Shown: piece after piece, positions 36,505 through 46,590 of the stretch
Position numbering within the stretch: the stretch's first letter is position 1
Layout of the letters: each line of letters begins with the position of its first letter
Assembly: GCA_002753565.1 (NCBI GenBank)
Contig: PEAM01000017.1
Span: forward strand, 1 to 64,000
From: Magnetococcales bacterium
GTDB lineage: Bacteria > Pseudomonadota > Magnetococcia > Magnetococcales > JADFYX01
Length of the DNA: 64,000 nucleotides
Direction: 5' to 3'
Translations under genes and position numbers: made by a program
The notes under the pieces: generated by a model
The model's input: the letters and a program-made list of their open reading frames with translations, nothing else
Told to the model about the DNA's origin: nothing
Databases searched by the model: none

Positions 36505-37167
36505 ATGGCATCACGGAGTCCCATTGCCCGTGAGGGTTTTCCTTTTATCGCTATTTTTATTGCGGTAGCAATCATTGGTACGCTCACCAACAGCGCTTTT
36601 CCCCTGGGCAATGTCCTGTTGTGGATTTTGGCTTTGTGGTGTATCTGGTTTTTCAGAGATCCTGACCGTAACACTCCGGTGGTTCCAGGTGGGGTCATTG
36701 CCCCGGCCGATGGTCGGGTGGTGGCCATCGAAGAGGTCGCCCAGGCACCCCTCTCGGGAGAGCCTGCTCGCAAATTTTCCATTTTCATGAATGTCTTCAA
36801 TGTCCACGTCAACCGCTCTCCCATGGAGGGGACGGTCACCGACCTGGCCTACCATAAGGGTCAATTTGTCAATGCTGCGCTGGATAAAGCCTCTATCGAG
36901 AATGAACGGATGGAGATTTTACTTACCTTGCCGAATGGAACAAAGCTCCCCTTTGTTCAAGTGGCCGGCTTGGTTGCCAGACGGATTATCTGTCGCGCTG
37001 TGGTGGGGGACAGGTTACAGGCGGGAGAGCGGTTTGGTCTGATTCGTTTTGGTTCTCGGGTGGATATCTATCTTCCTTTGGATGCCGAGGTTAAAATGGG
37101 CTTGGGGGATATCACCCTTGCCGGTGAGTCGGTTATTGCCCAGTTGGGGGAGGTCAAACCATCGTGA
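36505..37167 (+). CDS. psd: Phosphatidylserine decarboxylase proenzyme (short form)
   Basis: Converts phosphatidylserine to phosphatidylethanolamine. 220 residues, the short bacterial form. A hydrophobic N-terminal anchor (FPFIAIFIAVAIIGTL) precedes FFRDPDR and the self-cleavage site Gly183-Ser184 in RFGSRVDIYLP, where Ser becomes the pyruvoyl cofactor. The pssA start overlaps its stop (4 nt), giving a two-gene operon for phosphatidylethanolamine synthesis. Confidence 0.95.
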   Translation: MASRSPIAREGFPFIAIFIAVAIIGTLTNSAFPLGNVLLWILALWCIWFFRDPDRNTPVVPGGVIAPADGRVVAIEEVAQAPLSGEPARKFSIFMNVFNVHVNRSPMEGTVTDLAYHKGQFVNAALDKASIENERMEILLTLPNGTKLPFVQVAGLVARRIICRAVVGDRLQAGERFGLIRFGSRVDIYLPLDAEVKMGLGDITLAGESVIAQLGEVKPS

Positions 37168-37964
37168 ATGAACTCAAGGGGAAGAGAAAAGGGGCCTATA
37201 TTTTCCCTAATCTTCTCACAACAGGCGGCATGTTTTTTGGCTTTTATGCCATTATGGCCGCTTTGACCGGACAGTTTGAAAACGGCGCCATGGCTATTCT
37301 GGCGGCGGGGGTTTTCGATGCTCTGGATGGTCGGGTTGCTCGCGCCATGAACGCCACCTCGGCTTTTGGCAAAGAGTATGACAGTCTGGCGGATTTTCTC
37401 TCCTTTGGCATTGCTCCTGCGGTTTTATTGCACCAGTGGGCTTTGGCCCCTTTCAACCGGGTTGGTTGGGCGGCGGCTTTCCTTTTTGCCGTGTGTGGCG
37501 CGTTACGGCTGGCCCGTTTCAATGTTCAGCACTACACCCAGGATGAACAGGTCTCCAACCGCTATTTTCAAGGATTACCCATTCCTGCTGCCGCTGGCAT
37601 CCTGGCTGCGACGGTGCTTTTTTATGTGGAGATGGGTTTTTCCAGTGAGATCAGCGGTGTCAGCGGCGATGGCCTCTGGCGGTGGCTGCCGCTTATTTTG
37701 GTCTTTTCTTTGGGCATTCTGATGGTCAGCTCCATCCGTTTTCGTAGCTTTAAAGATTTTTCCTGGCACAAAAAAAAGCCTTTTCTCACCCAGGTAGTGG
37801 TGGTGGTCTTTCTAACCATGATGACCATCCATCTGGCTGTGACCCTGTTTCTGGTTGGTCTGGCCTATCTTTTCTCCATGATCCACAGCCACCGGGAGTA
37901 TCGAAAACTGCTTGCTGAAGGCAAGGAGGTTGAGGAGGATGAGGTCAAAGATCTGAGTGTCTGA
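37164..37964 (+). CDS. pssA: CDP-diacylglycerol-serine O-phosphatidyltransferase
   Basis: Integral membrane CDP-alcohol phosphatidyltransferase that makes phosphatidylserine for Psd. 266 residues with about seven or eight hydrophobic spans. The family motif is clear: FDALDGRVARAMNATSAFGKEYDSLADFLSFG (D-G-x2-A-R-x8-G-x3-D-x3-D). GTG start overlapping the psd stop. This is the Bacillus/alphaproteobacterial type rather than the E. coli PLD-like PssA. A hydrophilic acidic tail (KEVEEDEVKDLSV) ends it. Confidence 0.95.
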   Translation: MNELKGKRKGAYIFPNLLTTGGMFFGFYAIMAALTGQFENGAMAILAAGVFDALDGRVARAMNATSAFGKEYDSLADFLSFGIAPAVLLHQWALAPFNRVGWAAAFLFAVCGALRLARFNVQHYTQDEQVSNRYFQGLPIPAAAGILAATVLFYVEMGFSSEISGVSGDGLWRWLPLILVFSLGILMVSSIRFRSFKDFSWHKKKPFLTQVVVVVFLTMMTIHLAVTLFLVGLAYLFSMIHSHREYRKLLAEGKEVEEDEVKDLSV

Positions 37965-38047
37965 GTGCTGTCTCAGGCCTTGACATGGAAAACCTCTTTA
38001 CACCCAAACAGATTATCTTCCTCTTTTTTCTTTAAGGGATGTTTGCC

Positions 38048-39592
38048 ATGGCGGATAGAATTTTCATCTTTGATACCACACTTCGGGATGGTGAACAGTC
38101 TCCCGGTGCATCCATGAATGTGGAGGAGAAACGCCGGATTGCCCGTCAGTTGGAACGGTTGGGGGTGGATGTCATTGAAGCGGGATTTCCCATTGCCTCT
38201 CTTGGGGATTTTGAAGCGGTCAAAGCGGTAGCGGGGGATATTACCGACTGCTCGGTAGCCGGACTTTGCCGAGCCAGTGTCAAAGATATCGACCGTGCCT
38301 GGGAGGCCCTCTCCGGTGCAGCCGACCCCAGAATCCACACTTTTATTGCGACCAGCCCCATCCACATGAAGCACAAGCTGAACATGACCCCGGATGCGGT
38401 TTTGGCGGCCGCAGTCTCTGCGGTCAGCCATGCGGCAAACTACACCAGCAACGTCGAATGGTCTGCCGAAGATGCCGGACGCAGTGATCTGGATTTTCTC
38501 TGTCAGATTGTCGAGGCGGTCATCAAGGCGGGAGCCAAAACGGTTAATATTCCCGATACCGTCGGCTACACCTTACCTCACGAGTTTGGCGAACGTATTC
38601 GCTATCTGATGGACCATGTGCCCAACATTGACCAGGCCATCCTGTCGGTCCATTGCCACAACGATCTGGGGCTGGCGGTTGCCAACTCTCTGGCTGCCAT
38701 CAACCATGGCGCCAGACAGGTGGAGTGTACCATCAACGGCTTGGGAGAGCGGGCTGGTAATGCCTCATTGGAGGAGGTGGTCATGAGCCTGCGTACCCGT
38801 CGGGATATCATGCCTTACCAGTGCCGAATCAACACCACTGAAATCACCAACACCTCTCGTCTGGTCTCCGGTATTACCGGTTTTACGGTTCAGCCCAATA
38901 AAGCCATTGTTGGGGCGAATGCGTTTGCCCATGAAGCGGGTATTCATCAAGATGGTGTCCTCAAAGAGGCCACCACGTATGAGATCATGACCCCCGAGTC
39001 GGTGGGGCTTTCAGCCAACCGCATGGTGTTGGGGAAACACTCGGGTCGCCACGCCTTCAAAGACCGTTTGAAGGCATTGGGTTATACGCTTAACCAAGAA
39101 GATTTGGACCGAGCCTTTATCCGTTTTAAAGACCTTGCAGATAAGAAGCAGGAGCTTTTTGATGAAGATCTGGAGGCTCTGGTGGAGGATGAGATTATCC
39201 GGGGGACGGAATATTTCAAGCTGTTGCGGATTCACGTCGCCTCCGGCACCCAAGACACCCCTGTGGCCGCTGTTGAGATGGAGATCAGGGGAGAGCATGC
39301 CCAGGGAGCCGGGTGGGGGACCGGCACGGTTGATGCGGCCTTTAAATCCATTCGGGCTCTGATTCCAGAGGCAAAAGGGGCTCAACTGGATCTTTATCGT
39401 GTGGAAGCGATTACCGGAGGCACCGATGCTCAGGCCAAAGTGGTCGTCCGATTAATGAAAGCTGGGGTATCGGTTCAGGGGGTGGGCGCCCACAACGATG
39501 TCATCGAAGCCTCGGCCAGGGCCTATGTCAACGCCCTTAACAAACTGGTTCAGAAGAGAGATAAACCCCTGAAAAACCAAAAGGGTATTTAA
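38048..39592 (+). CDS. leuA: 2-isopropylmalate synthase
   Basis: First committed step of leucine synthesis. 514 residues from ATG 38048, preceded by AAGGGA at a 9-nt distance; an ATG three codons upstream (38039) is less well placed. Catalytic TIM barrel with [16 protein letters not shown], the [38 protein letters not shown] metal motif and [12 protein letters not shown]. The C-terminal leucine-sensing domain (about 400-500) is present. It is separate from ilvBHC but in the same direction. Confidence 0.96.
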   Translation: MADRIFIFDTTLRDGEQSPGASMNVEEKRRIARQLERLGVDVIEAGFPIASLGDFEAVKAVAGDITDCSVAGLCRASVKDIDRAWEALSGAADPRIHTFIATSPIHMKHKLNMTPDAVLAAAVSAVSHAANYTSNVEWSAEDAGRSDLDFLCQIVEAVIKAGAKTVNIPDTVGYTLPHEFGERIRYLMDHVPNIDQAILSVHCHNDLGLAVANSLAAINHGARQVECTINGLGERAGNASLEEVVMSLRTRRDIMPYQCRINTTEITNTSRLVSGITGFTVQPNKAIVGANAFAHEAGIHQDGVLKEATTYEIMTPESVGLSANRMVLGKHSGRHAFKDRLKALGYTLNQEDLDRAFIRFKDLADKKQELFDEDLEALVEDEIIRGTEYFKLLRIHVASGTQDTPVAAVEMEIRGEHAQGAGWGTGTVDAAFKSIRALIPEAKGAQLDLYRVEAITGGTDAQAKVVVRLMKAGVSVQGVGAHNDVIEASARAYVNALNKLVQKRDKPLKNQKGI

Positions 39593-39693
39593 TATATTTC
39601 CGCGTTGGTTGGGAGGGTTTATCCCCATAGGGTGCCGAGGCCTGGTCACAGAAACCAGCAGCTGGACAGCTTTTTTTGGTTGGATTAAAAGTT

Positions 39694-39709
39694 TGGCATG
39701 GCTTTTGTA
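39694..39709 (+). promoter_or_regulatory. Putative sigma-54 (RpoN) promoter
   Basis: TGGCATGGCTTTTGTA matches the RpoN consensus TGGCACG-N4-TTGCW at 10 of 12 specified bases, including the GG, but the GC element is GT. It lies 113 nt upstream of the FliX-like gene. In FliX-bearing bacteria flagellar genes are often sigma-54 dependent, which fits. Confidence 0.45.
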
Positions 39710-39741
39710 CTGAACCAGGGTAGAGGTAATGTGGCAAAACA

Positions 39742-39772
39742 TTTTTCAGGGGCCTGAGAGATCCCTGAAAAA
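39742..39772. terminator. Bidirectional-type hairpin before the FliX-like gene
   Basis: TTTTTCAGGG and CCCTGAAAAA form a perfect 10-bp stem around an 11-nt loop, with A/T tracts on both sides. It lies between leuA and the next gene, but downstream of the sigma-54-like site, so it could also be an attenuator in that transcript. Confidence 0.45.
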
Positions 39773-39806
39773 AATTAAATGATTCAGCAAGATAAGGAGT
39801 TTGTCC

Positions 39807-40271
39807 ATGAGCATCCGCCGCGTTGGTAAGGCTGATAAAACCATTTCAGCCCCGGTGTCCGCCGGGAAGAATAAGAGTGCTGCTGTTGGGGCAGGGGAAA
39901 ATTTTGCCCAACAATTGGCACAAGTTGCCGGTGTTCGTGTTTCTGAGGCTGTTGATCAGATTGCTGCGGCTAAGTCGGTAAACGGCGTCTCCAGCCAAGG
40001 GCCAAGCCATCATCAACGACGTGAACAGATGGAGCAGGCCAGCGAACTGTTGGACACATTAGAGGCTTTGGGCCAGGATTTGGACCCAACCCTGCTGGCA
40101 AGTGGTGGAAATGAGGCGTTGGCACGCCAACGACTCAAAGAGACCAGAGATCAAGCATTAAGAACGCTTTCCGACTCTCCAGCCCATAGTGAAGAGCGAG
40201 AATTGCTCCACAGAACTGCACTTCTTGCAACAGTGGAACTGGCTAAAAGTGAGCGAGGGGATTATAAGTAG
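39807..40271 (+). CDS. FliX-like flagellar assembly regulator
   Basis: 154 residues. The N-terminus is flexible (SIRRVGKADKTISAPVSAGKNKS), and the C-terminal half is helical: QASELLDTLEALGQDLDP, then ELLHRTALLATVELAKSERG. The order of a leader, MLDxLExL helix and a final hydrophobic helix ending in VELAK recalls FliX of Caulobacter, which links flagellar assembly to FlbD/sigma-54 transcription. The similarity is moderate and no flagellar gene lies next to it. AAGGAG 7 nt before ATG 39807. It is followed by lepA after 52 nt. Confidence 0.6.
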   Translation: MSIRRVGKADKTISAPVSAGKNKSAAVGAGENFAQQLAQVAGVRVSEAVDQIAAAKSVNGVSSQGPSHHQRREQMEQASELLDTLEALGQDLDPTLLASGGNEALARQRLKETRDQALRTLSDSPAHSEERELLHRTALLATVELAKSERGDYK

Positions 40272-40323
40272 GGGGAATTGGTTTCCCGTCGCTTTGGCGA
40301 CCCCCGAAAAGAAGTTACCCTAA

Positions 40324-42138
40324 ATGTCTCTGCAACATATTCGCAACTTTTCAATTATTGCCCATATCGATCATGGGAAAAGCACCCTCGCCGACCGGTT
40401 GATCGAGTTTACCGGCGGCCTGGAACAACGAGAGATGTCCGCACAGGTTCTCGACAGCATGGACCTGGAACGAGAACGGGGCATTACCATCAAAGCCCAA
40501 TCTGTTCGCCTTAACTACAAGGCGAAGGATGGTCAGACCTATCTACTCAACTTTATCGATACCCCTGGACATGTGGATTTCTCTTACGAGGTATCCCGCT
40601 CACTGGCTGCGTGTGAGGGGGCACTTTTGGTTGTAGATGCAGCCCAGGGGGTTGAGGCTCAAACCCTGGCTAATGTCTATCTTGCCCTGGAAAATAATCT
40701 GGAGATCATCCCGGTCCTCAACAAGATCGACCTCCCTTCCGCCGAACCGGATAAGGTTCGCGCCCAGATAGAAGATGTCATTGGTCTGGATGCCAGCGAT
40801 GCGGTGGAGGCTTCGGCTAAATCGGGTATCGGTATTGAAGAGATTTTGGAGGCGGTTGTCTCCCGCATTCCCCCTCCCACGGGGGATATGGAAAAACCTC
40901 TCAAGGCTCTGATTGTCGACTCCTGGTACGATAACTATCTGGGTGTGGTGGCCCTGGCGCGGGTTTATGATGGGCAGTTGCGGCTCTCTGGTGGTGCCAA
41001 CAAGACCAGGAAGATTCGTTTCATGAGTTCCGGTCAGGACTATCCGTTGGATCGAATCGGCGCCTTTACCCCCCACATGACCGATATGAATGTACTCAGT
41101 GCCGGTGAGGTGGGTTTTGTGATTGCCGGGGTCAAAGAGCTTTCTCAGGCGCGGGTAGGGGATACCATTACCGAATCTTCCCGACCGGCTGAAGCCAAAC
41201 TGGCCGGTTTCAAAGATGTTCAGCCCATGGTCTTTGCCGGGCTCTATCCGGTGGTTTCTGCAGAGTATGAAAATCTGAAAGAGGCCTTGGAAAAACTCTC
41301 TCTTAACGATGCGGCCATCACCTACGATGCTGAAACCTCTCCTGCTTTGGGGTTTGGATACCGGTGTGGTTTTTTGGGTATGCTCCATATGGAGATTGTC
41401 CAGGAGCGACTGGAGAGGGAGTTTAACCTCTCTTTGGTTATTACCGCTCCAACGGTTGTCTATCAAGTCACCCGAACCAACGGTGAAATGATTGAGGTTC
41501 ACAACCCTTCCGACCTGCCACCCCAGGTAGAGTTGGCATCGATCGATGAACCCTTTATCCTGGTCTCCATCATGGTCCCGTCGGAACATATGGGGGCGGT
41601 CATGACCCTCTGTACGGAGCGCCGTGGTATTCAGCGGGATATGAGCTACATTTCCGAGACTCGGGTGATGATTAAATATGAGCTGCCCATGAGTGAGGTG
41701 GTGATGGACTTCTATGATCGACTCAAGTCCATGACCCGAGGCTATGCCTCTCTGGATTATGAGCTGCTCGATTATCGACCTGGTCAGCTGGTCAAGTTGG
41801 ATATCATGATCAACGGTGAACCGGTTGACGCCCTCTCCATTATTGTCCACAAAGACAAGGCCCAATCACGAGGTCGGGATTTGGCGAAAAAAATGAAGGA
41901 GATCATCCATCGACAGATGTTTGAGGTGGCTATCCAGGCGGCGGTTGGTGCCAAGATCATTGCACGGGAGACCATCAGTGCCATGCGAAAAAATGTCACG
42001 GCAAAATGTTATGGTGGTGATATCAGCAGAAAAAGGAAATTGTTAGAAAAACAGAAAGCTGGTAAAAAGAGGATGAAACAGATTGGCCGGGTCGAAATCC
42101 CCCAGGAAGCCTTTCTGGCTGTCTTAAAGGTGGAATAG
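40324..42138 (+). CDS. lepA: Elongation factor 4 (LepA)
   Basis: Ribosomal GTPase that can back-translocate or aid initiation. 604 residues. G1 [15 protein letters not shown]2 RERGITIK, G3 DTPGHVDF and G4 [11 protein letters not shown], followed by EF-G-like domains II-V and the LepA-specific C-terminal domain ([50 protein letters not shown], in part). It precedes the signal peptidase gene, as in many proteobacteria, although a terminator separates them here. Confidence 0.97.
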   Translation: MSLQHIRNFSIIAHIDHGKSTLADRLIEFTGGLEQREMSAQVLDSMDLERERGITIKAQSVRLNYKAKDGQTYLLNFIDTPGHVDFSYEVSRSLAACEGALLVVDAAQGVEAQTLANVYLALENNLEIIPVLNKIDLPSAEPDKVRAQIEDVIGLDASDAVEASAKSGIGIEEILEAVVSRIPPPTGDMEKPLKALIVDSWYDNYLGVVALARVYDGQLRLSGGANKTRKIRFMSSGQDYPLDRIGAFTPHMTDMNVLSAGEVGFVIAGVKELSQARVGDTITESSRPAEAKLAGFKDVQPMVFAGLYPVVSAEYENLKEALEKLSLNDAAITYDAETSPALGFGYRCGFLGMLHMEIVQERLEREFNLSLVITAPTVVYQVTRTNGEMIEVHNPSDLPPQVELASIDEPFILVSIMVPSEHMGAVMTLCTERRGIQRDMSYISETRVMIKYELPMSEVVMDFYDRLKSMTRGYASLDYELLDYRPGQLVKLDIMINGEPVDALSIIVHKDKAQSRGRDLAKKMKEIIHRQMFEVAIQAAVGAKIIARETISAMRKNVTAKCYGGDISRKRKLLEKQKAGKKRMKQIGRVEIPQEAFLAVLKVE

Positions 42139-42185
42139 GAGGCTATTCACCTGGTGTTATTGAGTATTTTATTCAGGATGAATGA

Positions 42186-42225
42186 ACCGGTTTGAATCCA
42201 TTCAAACCGGTCCTGGTTTTTTTTT
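42186..42225 (+). terminator. Rho-independent terminator of lepA
   Basis: ACCGGTTTGAAT and ATTCAAACCGGT are perfect 12-bp arms with only two bases between them, followed by CCTGG and nine T residues. Stop of lepA is 48 nt upstream. Confidence 0.88.
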
Positions 42226-42412
42226 ACAGAAAAATTTAGCCTCATCAGGATCTGCAGGATACAATGATCGGATCGTTCGTTGAGGGATTATCATCAAATA
42301 ACTGGTCGTATTGGTCGGATAGCTTCCCCATTACTCTTAAATAGCAAGAGATACAGCAGATATTTGATGATAACCCCTGCCGAGACCGTATGGTTGATGT
42401 CTATTTTTATAA

Positions 42413-43411
42413 ATGCGTGATGGTCGTGTCTCAATGGGTATTGGGGAATTAATAGAGATGGTTTCGAAAGTTCAGTTAAATCAAGAAGATGGGGAAAAAA
42501 GGAGCGATGAGGACGACGACCCCTCTTCCGAGAAGGGCCCGCATACCCATGGTAAACAGTACTGGTGGGGAGGGCTCTTCCTGGTTTTTGGTTTTTATAT
42601 TCTTGGCTCCTACATCTCCTCTGGTCCGGCTGTGGACAGTGAAGAGGGGGGCAGTCTGGGCGCACCTCTCTCCATGCTTGTTATTGGTGTGGGAACCTAC
42701 TTTCTTTTTTACGGGAAAAAGTTTTTCTCTAAAGAGAGCGAAACCCTGGAATATTTTGAAGCCATTGCCATGGCTGTGGGGATTGCCCTCACGGTGCGTG
42801 CTTTTGTGGTGGAACCCTTCAAAATTCCTTCCGGCTCCATGATCCCCACCTTGCTGGTTGGCGACTATCTTTTTGTCAGCAAATCGGCTTATGGTTTTCG
42901 TCTCCCCTTTACTCAAAGCAGGATTCTCATGGGTGACGGACCGGAGAGAGGGGATGTGGCGGTTTTTGAATATCCGAGAGACCCCTCCAAAGATTATATC
43001 AAACGGGTTGTGGGGTTGCCGGGAGATCGTATTGTCTACCGAAACAAGAGGCTCTATATCAACGGTAGCCAGGTGGAGTATCAGCCGGTAGGAGAGTATA
43101 CCTATCAGACCGTCCGAGATACCCAGGAGGAGGCCACCCTTTTTACCGAAAAACTTGAAGGGGCTCCCCATCCCATCCTGGTACAATCCTACTCCTTCAT
43201 GGATGGCTACACCGATCAGGTCGTCCCGAGCGGACACTATTTTGTCATGGGAGACAATCGGGATAACAGTAACGATAGTCGAGCGTGGGGGTTTGTCCCT
43301 GCCCACCGACTGGTTGGCAAGGCATTGAGAATCTTCTGGTCTTGGGAACAGCACTCCGACGGCTTGATGGATGGGGTCCGTTGGGACCGACTCTGGACTC
43401 AGGTTAAATGA
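42413..43411 (+). CDS. lepB: Signal peptidase I
   Basis: Inner-membrane protease that removes Sec signal peptides. Up to 332 residues. A cytoplasmic acidic head (DGEKRSDEDDD) leads to membrane segments near 50-65 and 80-100, then the catalytic domain: Ser in KIPSGSMIPTLLVGD, Lys in DYIKRVVGLPGDRI, and GHYFVMGDNRDNSNDSRAWGFV. The extra N-terminal membrane part is longer than usual. Starts at 42413, 42434 or 42452 (MVSKVQLNQ) are all possible. DUF4845, rnc, era and recO follow with 4-nt overlaps or short gaps. Confidence 0.94.
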   Translation: MRDGRVSMGIGELIEMVSKVQLNQEDGEKRSDEDDDPSSEKGPHTHGKQYWWGGLFLVFGFYILGSYISSGPAVDSEEGGSLGAPLSMLVIGVGTYFLFYGKKFFSKESETLEYFEAIAMAVGIALTVRAFVVEPFKIPSGSMIPTLLVGDYLFVSKSAYGFRLPFTQSRILMGDGPERGDVAVFEYPRDPSKDYIKRVVGLPGDRIVYRNKRLYINGSQVEYQPVGEYTYQTVRDTQEEATLFTEKLEGAPHPILVQSYSFMDGYTDQVVPSGHYFVMGDNRDNSNDSRAWGFVPAHRLVGKALRIFWSWEQHSDGLMDGVRWDRLWTQVK

Positions 43412-43800
43412 GCCCAACCACAACAATCCGAAGAGGAGGGCAATCCGGCTCTTCCCTCTTGAAGGTGATGATCATCCTCACCCTCCTTGGTGGCTTTCTG
43501 ACGGTCGCTGGTCGGGTGGTTCCGGGGGTTTACAACTATTTTCTACTGCGAGATCTTGCCGATCGGGTGGTGGGTGAGTATGCCACCTTATCGTTAGACA
43601 ATGTCAAAAGCCGGATTCAGTTTGAGATGACCCGCTCGCAGATCGATGTCGATGATGAAACCTTTGTGGTTGTTCGGAGTGGGCGTGGATATCGGGTCTA
43701 TGTCGATTATCAGATCTCCCTGGTTTTCGAATTCAAAGAGACCCCGCTTTTTTTAAAGGGATATGAAACCGTGACCCTCACCTACGAAACGGAGTCTTGA
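43408..43800 (+). CDS. DUF4845 protein between lepB and rnc
   Basis: 130 residues. An N-terminal membrane anchor (LLKVMIILTLLGGFLTVAGRVVPGVYNYF) is followed by a small beta-rich domain (VVGEYATLSL, then VVVRSGRGYRVYVDYQISLVFEFKE). This family is found between the signal peptidase and RNase III genes in gammaproteobacteria; function unknown. It overlaps lepB by 4 nt, and rnc starts 6 nt later. The G-x-S-L-L-K start resembles pilin-like leader sequences, but no cleavage motif is convincing. Confidence 0.83.
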   Translation: MSPTTTIRRGGQSGSSLLKVMIILTLLGGFLTVAGRVVPGVYNYFLLRDLADRVVGEYATLSLDNVKSRIQFEMTRSQIDVDDETFVVVRSGRGYRVYVDYQISLVFEFKETPLFLKGYETVTLTYETES

Positions 43801-43806
43801 ACGTCA

Positions 43807-44586
43807 ATGGGTTCTGACGCTGAAGACCAGCCCCAAACCACCTGCCAGATCGCCTCTCAACCCCTACAGGATTTACAGAATCGATTGGGCTATTTTTTTA
43901 CGGATGATCAACTGCTCTGTCAGGCTTTGACCCACCGATCCACCCCTCAGGATTTTGATCTCAAGCAGGATACCAAGCCACCAGTCTGGCACAACGAACG
44001 GCTGGAGTTTTTAGGGGATGCCGTACTGGATCTGGTTGTCTCCGCCCTCCTTTATGAACGCTATCCAGACGCTCCGGAAGGTGCTCTTTCCCACTGGCGG
44101 TCATCCCTGGTCAACACCCGCTCCTTGAGTATTCTGGCCAGAGAGATTGGGTTGGGTGACTGTTTGATTATGGGCCGAGGTGAAGATTTAAGCGGAGGAC
44201 GGAAAAAGATCTCCATTTTGGGTGACTGTTTTGAGGCTATTTTGGGCGCCATTTATCTGGATGGGGGGCTTGTGGCGGTTCAGACCCTTCTGTCCCGCTT
44301 GATGGGAGAAAAGGTGGAAAAGCTGCGGGATGCCAATAAACATAAGGATTACAAGTCCCTTCTCCAAGAGAGTCTGCAAAGTAACGGTCGCCCCTTACCC
44401 GCCTATCAGGTCGCCTCGATTGAAGGTCCCCCCCATGAGAGAACCTTTGAGGTAAACTGTCGGCTGGAAGATGATGGCACCCTGGGTATTGGTGTCGGCA
44501 ACTCCAAGCGCCATGCTGAACAGTCTGCTGCCAGGCAGGTTTTTGAAAAACTCATTCATCTTGACAAAGAGAGGAATTCACCGTGA
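43807..44586 (+). CDS. rnc: Ribonuclease III
   Basis: Cleaves double-stranded RNA in rRNA and mRNA processing. 259 residues. The signature ERLEFLGDAVLDLVVS with catalytic acidic residues, DCFEAILGAIYLDGG, and a C-terminal double-stranded RNA-binding domain (DYKSLLQESLQSNGRPLPAYQVASIEGPPHERTF, followed by KRHAEQSAARQVFEKL). It overlaps era by 4 nt. Confidence 0.97.
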   Translation: MGSDAEDQPQTTCQIASQPLQDLQNRLGYFFTDDQLLCQALTHRSTPQDFDLKQDTKPPVWHNERLEFLGDAVLDLVVSALLYERYPDAPEGALSHWRSSLVNTRSLSILAREIGLGDCLIMGRGEDLSGGRKKISILGDCFEAILGAIYLDGGLVAVQTLLSRLMGEKVEKLRDANKHKDYKSLLQESLQSNGRPLPAYQVASIEGPPHERTFEVNCRLEDDGTLGIGVGNSKRHAEQSAARQVFEKLIHLDKERNSP

Positions 44587-45599
44587 AGCAGAACGTAGAG
44601 ACCGTTCAAGATGAACAGGCCCCATTCAAATCCGGTTACATCGCCATTGCTGGTCGCCCCAACACAGGAAAGTCCACTTTTTTAAACCAGGTCCTGGGTA
44701 GAAAAGTGGCCATTGTCACCCATAAGGCCCAGACAACCCGCTCGCAAATTTTGGGTGTTCATCACGGTCCTCACTGTCAGATGGTTTTTTTGGATACACC
44801 GGGAATCCATGATCCGGGGCGCTCTTTTCTCAACTCGGCCATGGTTCAGACGGCTCTGGACACCTGCCGGGATGTGGATCTTATTCTCTATTTTATCGAC
44901 GTACCTGGCGGAGTCACCCAAGAGGATTGGGATATTCTTGCCAAACTGCCCCATGAAAAAGTTCCCATCCTGTTGATCATCAACAAGGTAGACCGGGTTC
45001 CCAAGACCAAGTTGATGCCGATGATGGGGGCGTTGGGTGAAGGCGGGCAGGGGGTTGTTTTCAAGGAGCTGATTCCCCTCTCGGCCTTGACGGGTGAAAA
45101 CGTCGAGCGGGTTTTGACTGCCATTCCAAACTATCTCCCGGAAGGTCCTCGCTATTTTCCAGAGGATCAGATTACCGATCAACCGGAGAGTTTTATGGCG
45201 GCTGAGATTATCCGAGAGAAGCTATTCAACCTTCTTCAGCAAGAGCTTCCGTACTCTTTGGCGGTTCGAGTGGACTCCTTCGAAAAGCGAGGAGAGGATG
45301 AGGATCGGACGGGAAAAAAGGGCAAGAAGGGTCAAAATAAAGCCCGCCAACCCATTTGGGATATGTCTGCCACCATTCTGGTTGAAAGAGATTCCCAGAA
45401 AGGCATCGTCATTGGCAAGGGTGGGGTGGTGTTGAAGCGGGTGGGCATGTCGGTACGCAAAGAGCTGGAAGAGCTTTTAAAAATCAAGCTTTATCTAAAA
45501 TTATGGGTCAAGGTGAAGAAAGATTGGAGTATCAACGCTGAACTTCTGCGCTCGTTGGGCTATCCCGATGGTCAAAATCGGGATGAAGAGGGCTCGTGA
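44583..45599 (+). CDS. era: GTPase Era
   Basis: Ribosome-assembly GTPase that binds the 3' end of 16S rRNA. 338 residues, about 35 longer than E. coli Era. G1 GRPNTGKST, G3 DTPGIHDPG, G4 NKVD, and the C-terminal KH domain (GIVIGKGGVVLKRVGMSVRKELEELL). A Lys/Gly-rich insert (KRGEDEDRTGKKGKKGQNK) lies just before the KH domain and explains part of the extra length. GTG start overlapping rnc. Confidence 0.96.
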   Translation: MKQNVETVQDEQAPFKSGYIAIAGRPNTGKSTFLNQVLGRKVAIVTHKAQTTRSQILGVHHGPHCQMVFLDTPGIHDPGRSFLNSAMVQTALDTCRDVDLILYFIDVPGGVTQEDWDILAKLPHEKVPILLIINKVDRVPKTKLMPMMGALGEGGQGVVFKELIPLSALTGENVERVLTAIPNYLPEGPRYFPEDQITDQPESFMAAEIIREKLFNLLQQELPYSLAVRVDSFEKRGEDEDRTGKKGKKGQNKARQPIWDMSATILVERDSQKGIVIGKGGVVLKRVGMSVRKELEELLKIKLYLKLWVKVKKDWSINAELLRSLGYPDGQNRDEEGS

Positions 45600-45605
45600 G
45601 CTCCC

Positions 45606-46403
45606 GTGCGCATTCAGGATGAAGCTCTGGTTCTGCGTCGAACCCCGTTTCGAGAAACCTCTCTGGTTATCCACTTTTTAACCCGAAACCATGGTCTGGT
45701 CAGTACGGTGGCAAAGGGTATTCGCCGTAGTGGTCGTCGAGGTCGTTCGGATCGGGGGGCTTTGTCTGGTTTTCATACTGTCAGCCTGGCGTGCCGCTCT
45801 CGTTCCTTCACCGCCATGGGTACCCTGACCCGAGCCGAAATCCTCACCGCCCGCCAGACCATCCCAGCCTCTGCAACAGCCTTGGCGGCTGCCCAGGTGA
45901 TTCTGGAAGTAGCCTACCGCTTTTCGGTTGCGGGAGATGCCCGCCCGGAGGTGATGATGTTGATTGAGTCCTCTCTGGATCTTCTCGATAAAGGGGCTCC
46001 CCCTTTGGAGGTGGTCTCTTCGGTGTTGTCTGTACTGGTACACGCTGTGGGGTATGGTTGGCGGACAGATGTCTGTGCCGGCTGCCAGGGAGAGGATTTA
46101 CTGCTCTTTTTTTCTCTGCGCAGAGGGCAGGTTGTCTGCCAACCCTGTGGTCAACCCTACACCAGCCGCTTGGTTCCGCTCAGTAAAAATATGTTCAATT
46201 GCATGAGAAAACTGGCATGGCCCCCTGATTTTGGGCTATTATCCACGGCTGAGCAGGCTCTTGTCTATCGAGTGGCTATCGCCTCCCTGATTAGAGCTGG
46301 TGGAAAAGCGTTGATGACAGACCCTCCTTTCAGAAACTTGGTCGGCCATGGTCTCTTTTCGCAAACAGGTTATACACCGACAGATATAAGGTTTTCCCAA
46401 TGA
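45606..46403 (+). CDS. recO: DNA repair protein RecO
   Basis: Mediator that loads RecA on SSB-coated DNA with RecR. 265 residues. The N-terminal OB-fold ([37 protein letters not shown]) is followed by a helical domain and a zinc-finger pair (CAGCQG and VCQPCG, about 158-183). GTG start, 6 nt after era. Its stop overlaps the ATG of a Trm112-like gene. Confidence 0.93.
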   Translation: MRIQDEALVLRRTPFRETSLVIHFLTRNHGLVSTVAKGIRRSGRRGRSDRGALSGFHTVSLACRSRSFTAMGTLTRAEILTARQTIPASATALAAAQVILEVAYRFSVAGDARPEVMMLIESSLDLLDKGAPPLEVVSSVLSVLVHAVGYGWRTDVCAGCQGEDLLLFFSLRRGQVVCQPCGQPYTSRLVPLSKNMFNCMRKLAWPPDFGLLSTAEQALVYRVAIASLIRAGGKALMTDPPFRNLVGHGLFSQTGYTPTDIRFSQ

Positions 46404-46570
46404 TCGACAAAGAGTTGCTGGAGATTCTAGTTTGCCCTCAATGCAAGGGGGGCTTGACGTATGACGCCAAAGAGAATGAATTAATCTGCCAGGGGGATAA
46501 GCTGGCTTTTGCTATCCAAGATGATATTCCTGTCATGCTGGTGGATGAGGCAAGACGACTGGAAAAATAA
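46400..46570 (+). CDS. Trm112-like zinc-ribbon protein (YcaR family)
   Basis: 56-residue protein beginning [19 protein letters not shown] and ending [16 protein letters not shown], with two metal-binding cysteines in CPQC and a later Cys in [10 protein letters not shown]. It aligns along its whole length with E. coli YcaR/Trm112-like proteins (LLEIxxCPxC, LICxxDxLAFPIRDGIPVLL). The ATGA overlap with recO indicates coupled translation. Eukaryotic Trm112 activates methyltransferases; the bacterial role is less clear. Confidence 0.92.
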   Translation: MIDKELLEILVCPQCKGGLTYDAKENELICQGDKLAFAIQDDIPVMLVDEARRLEK

Positions 46571-46590
46571 GATTAAACCGCATGATTCAC

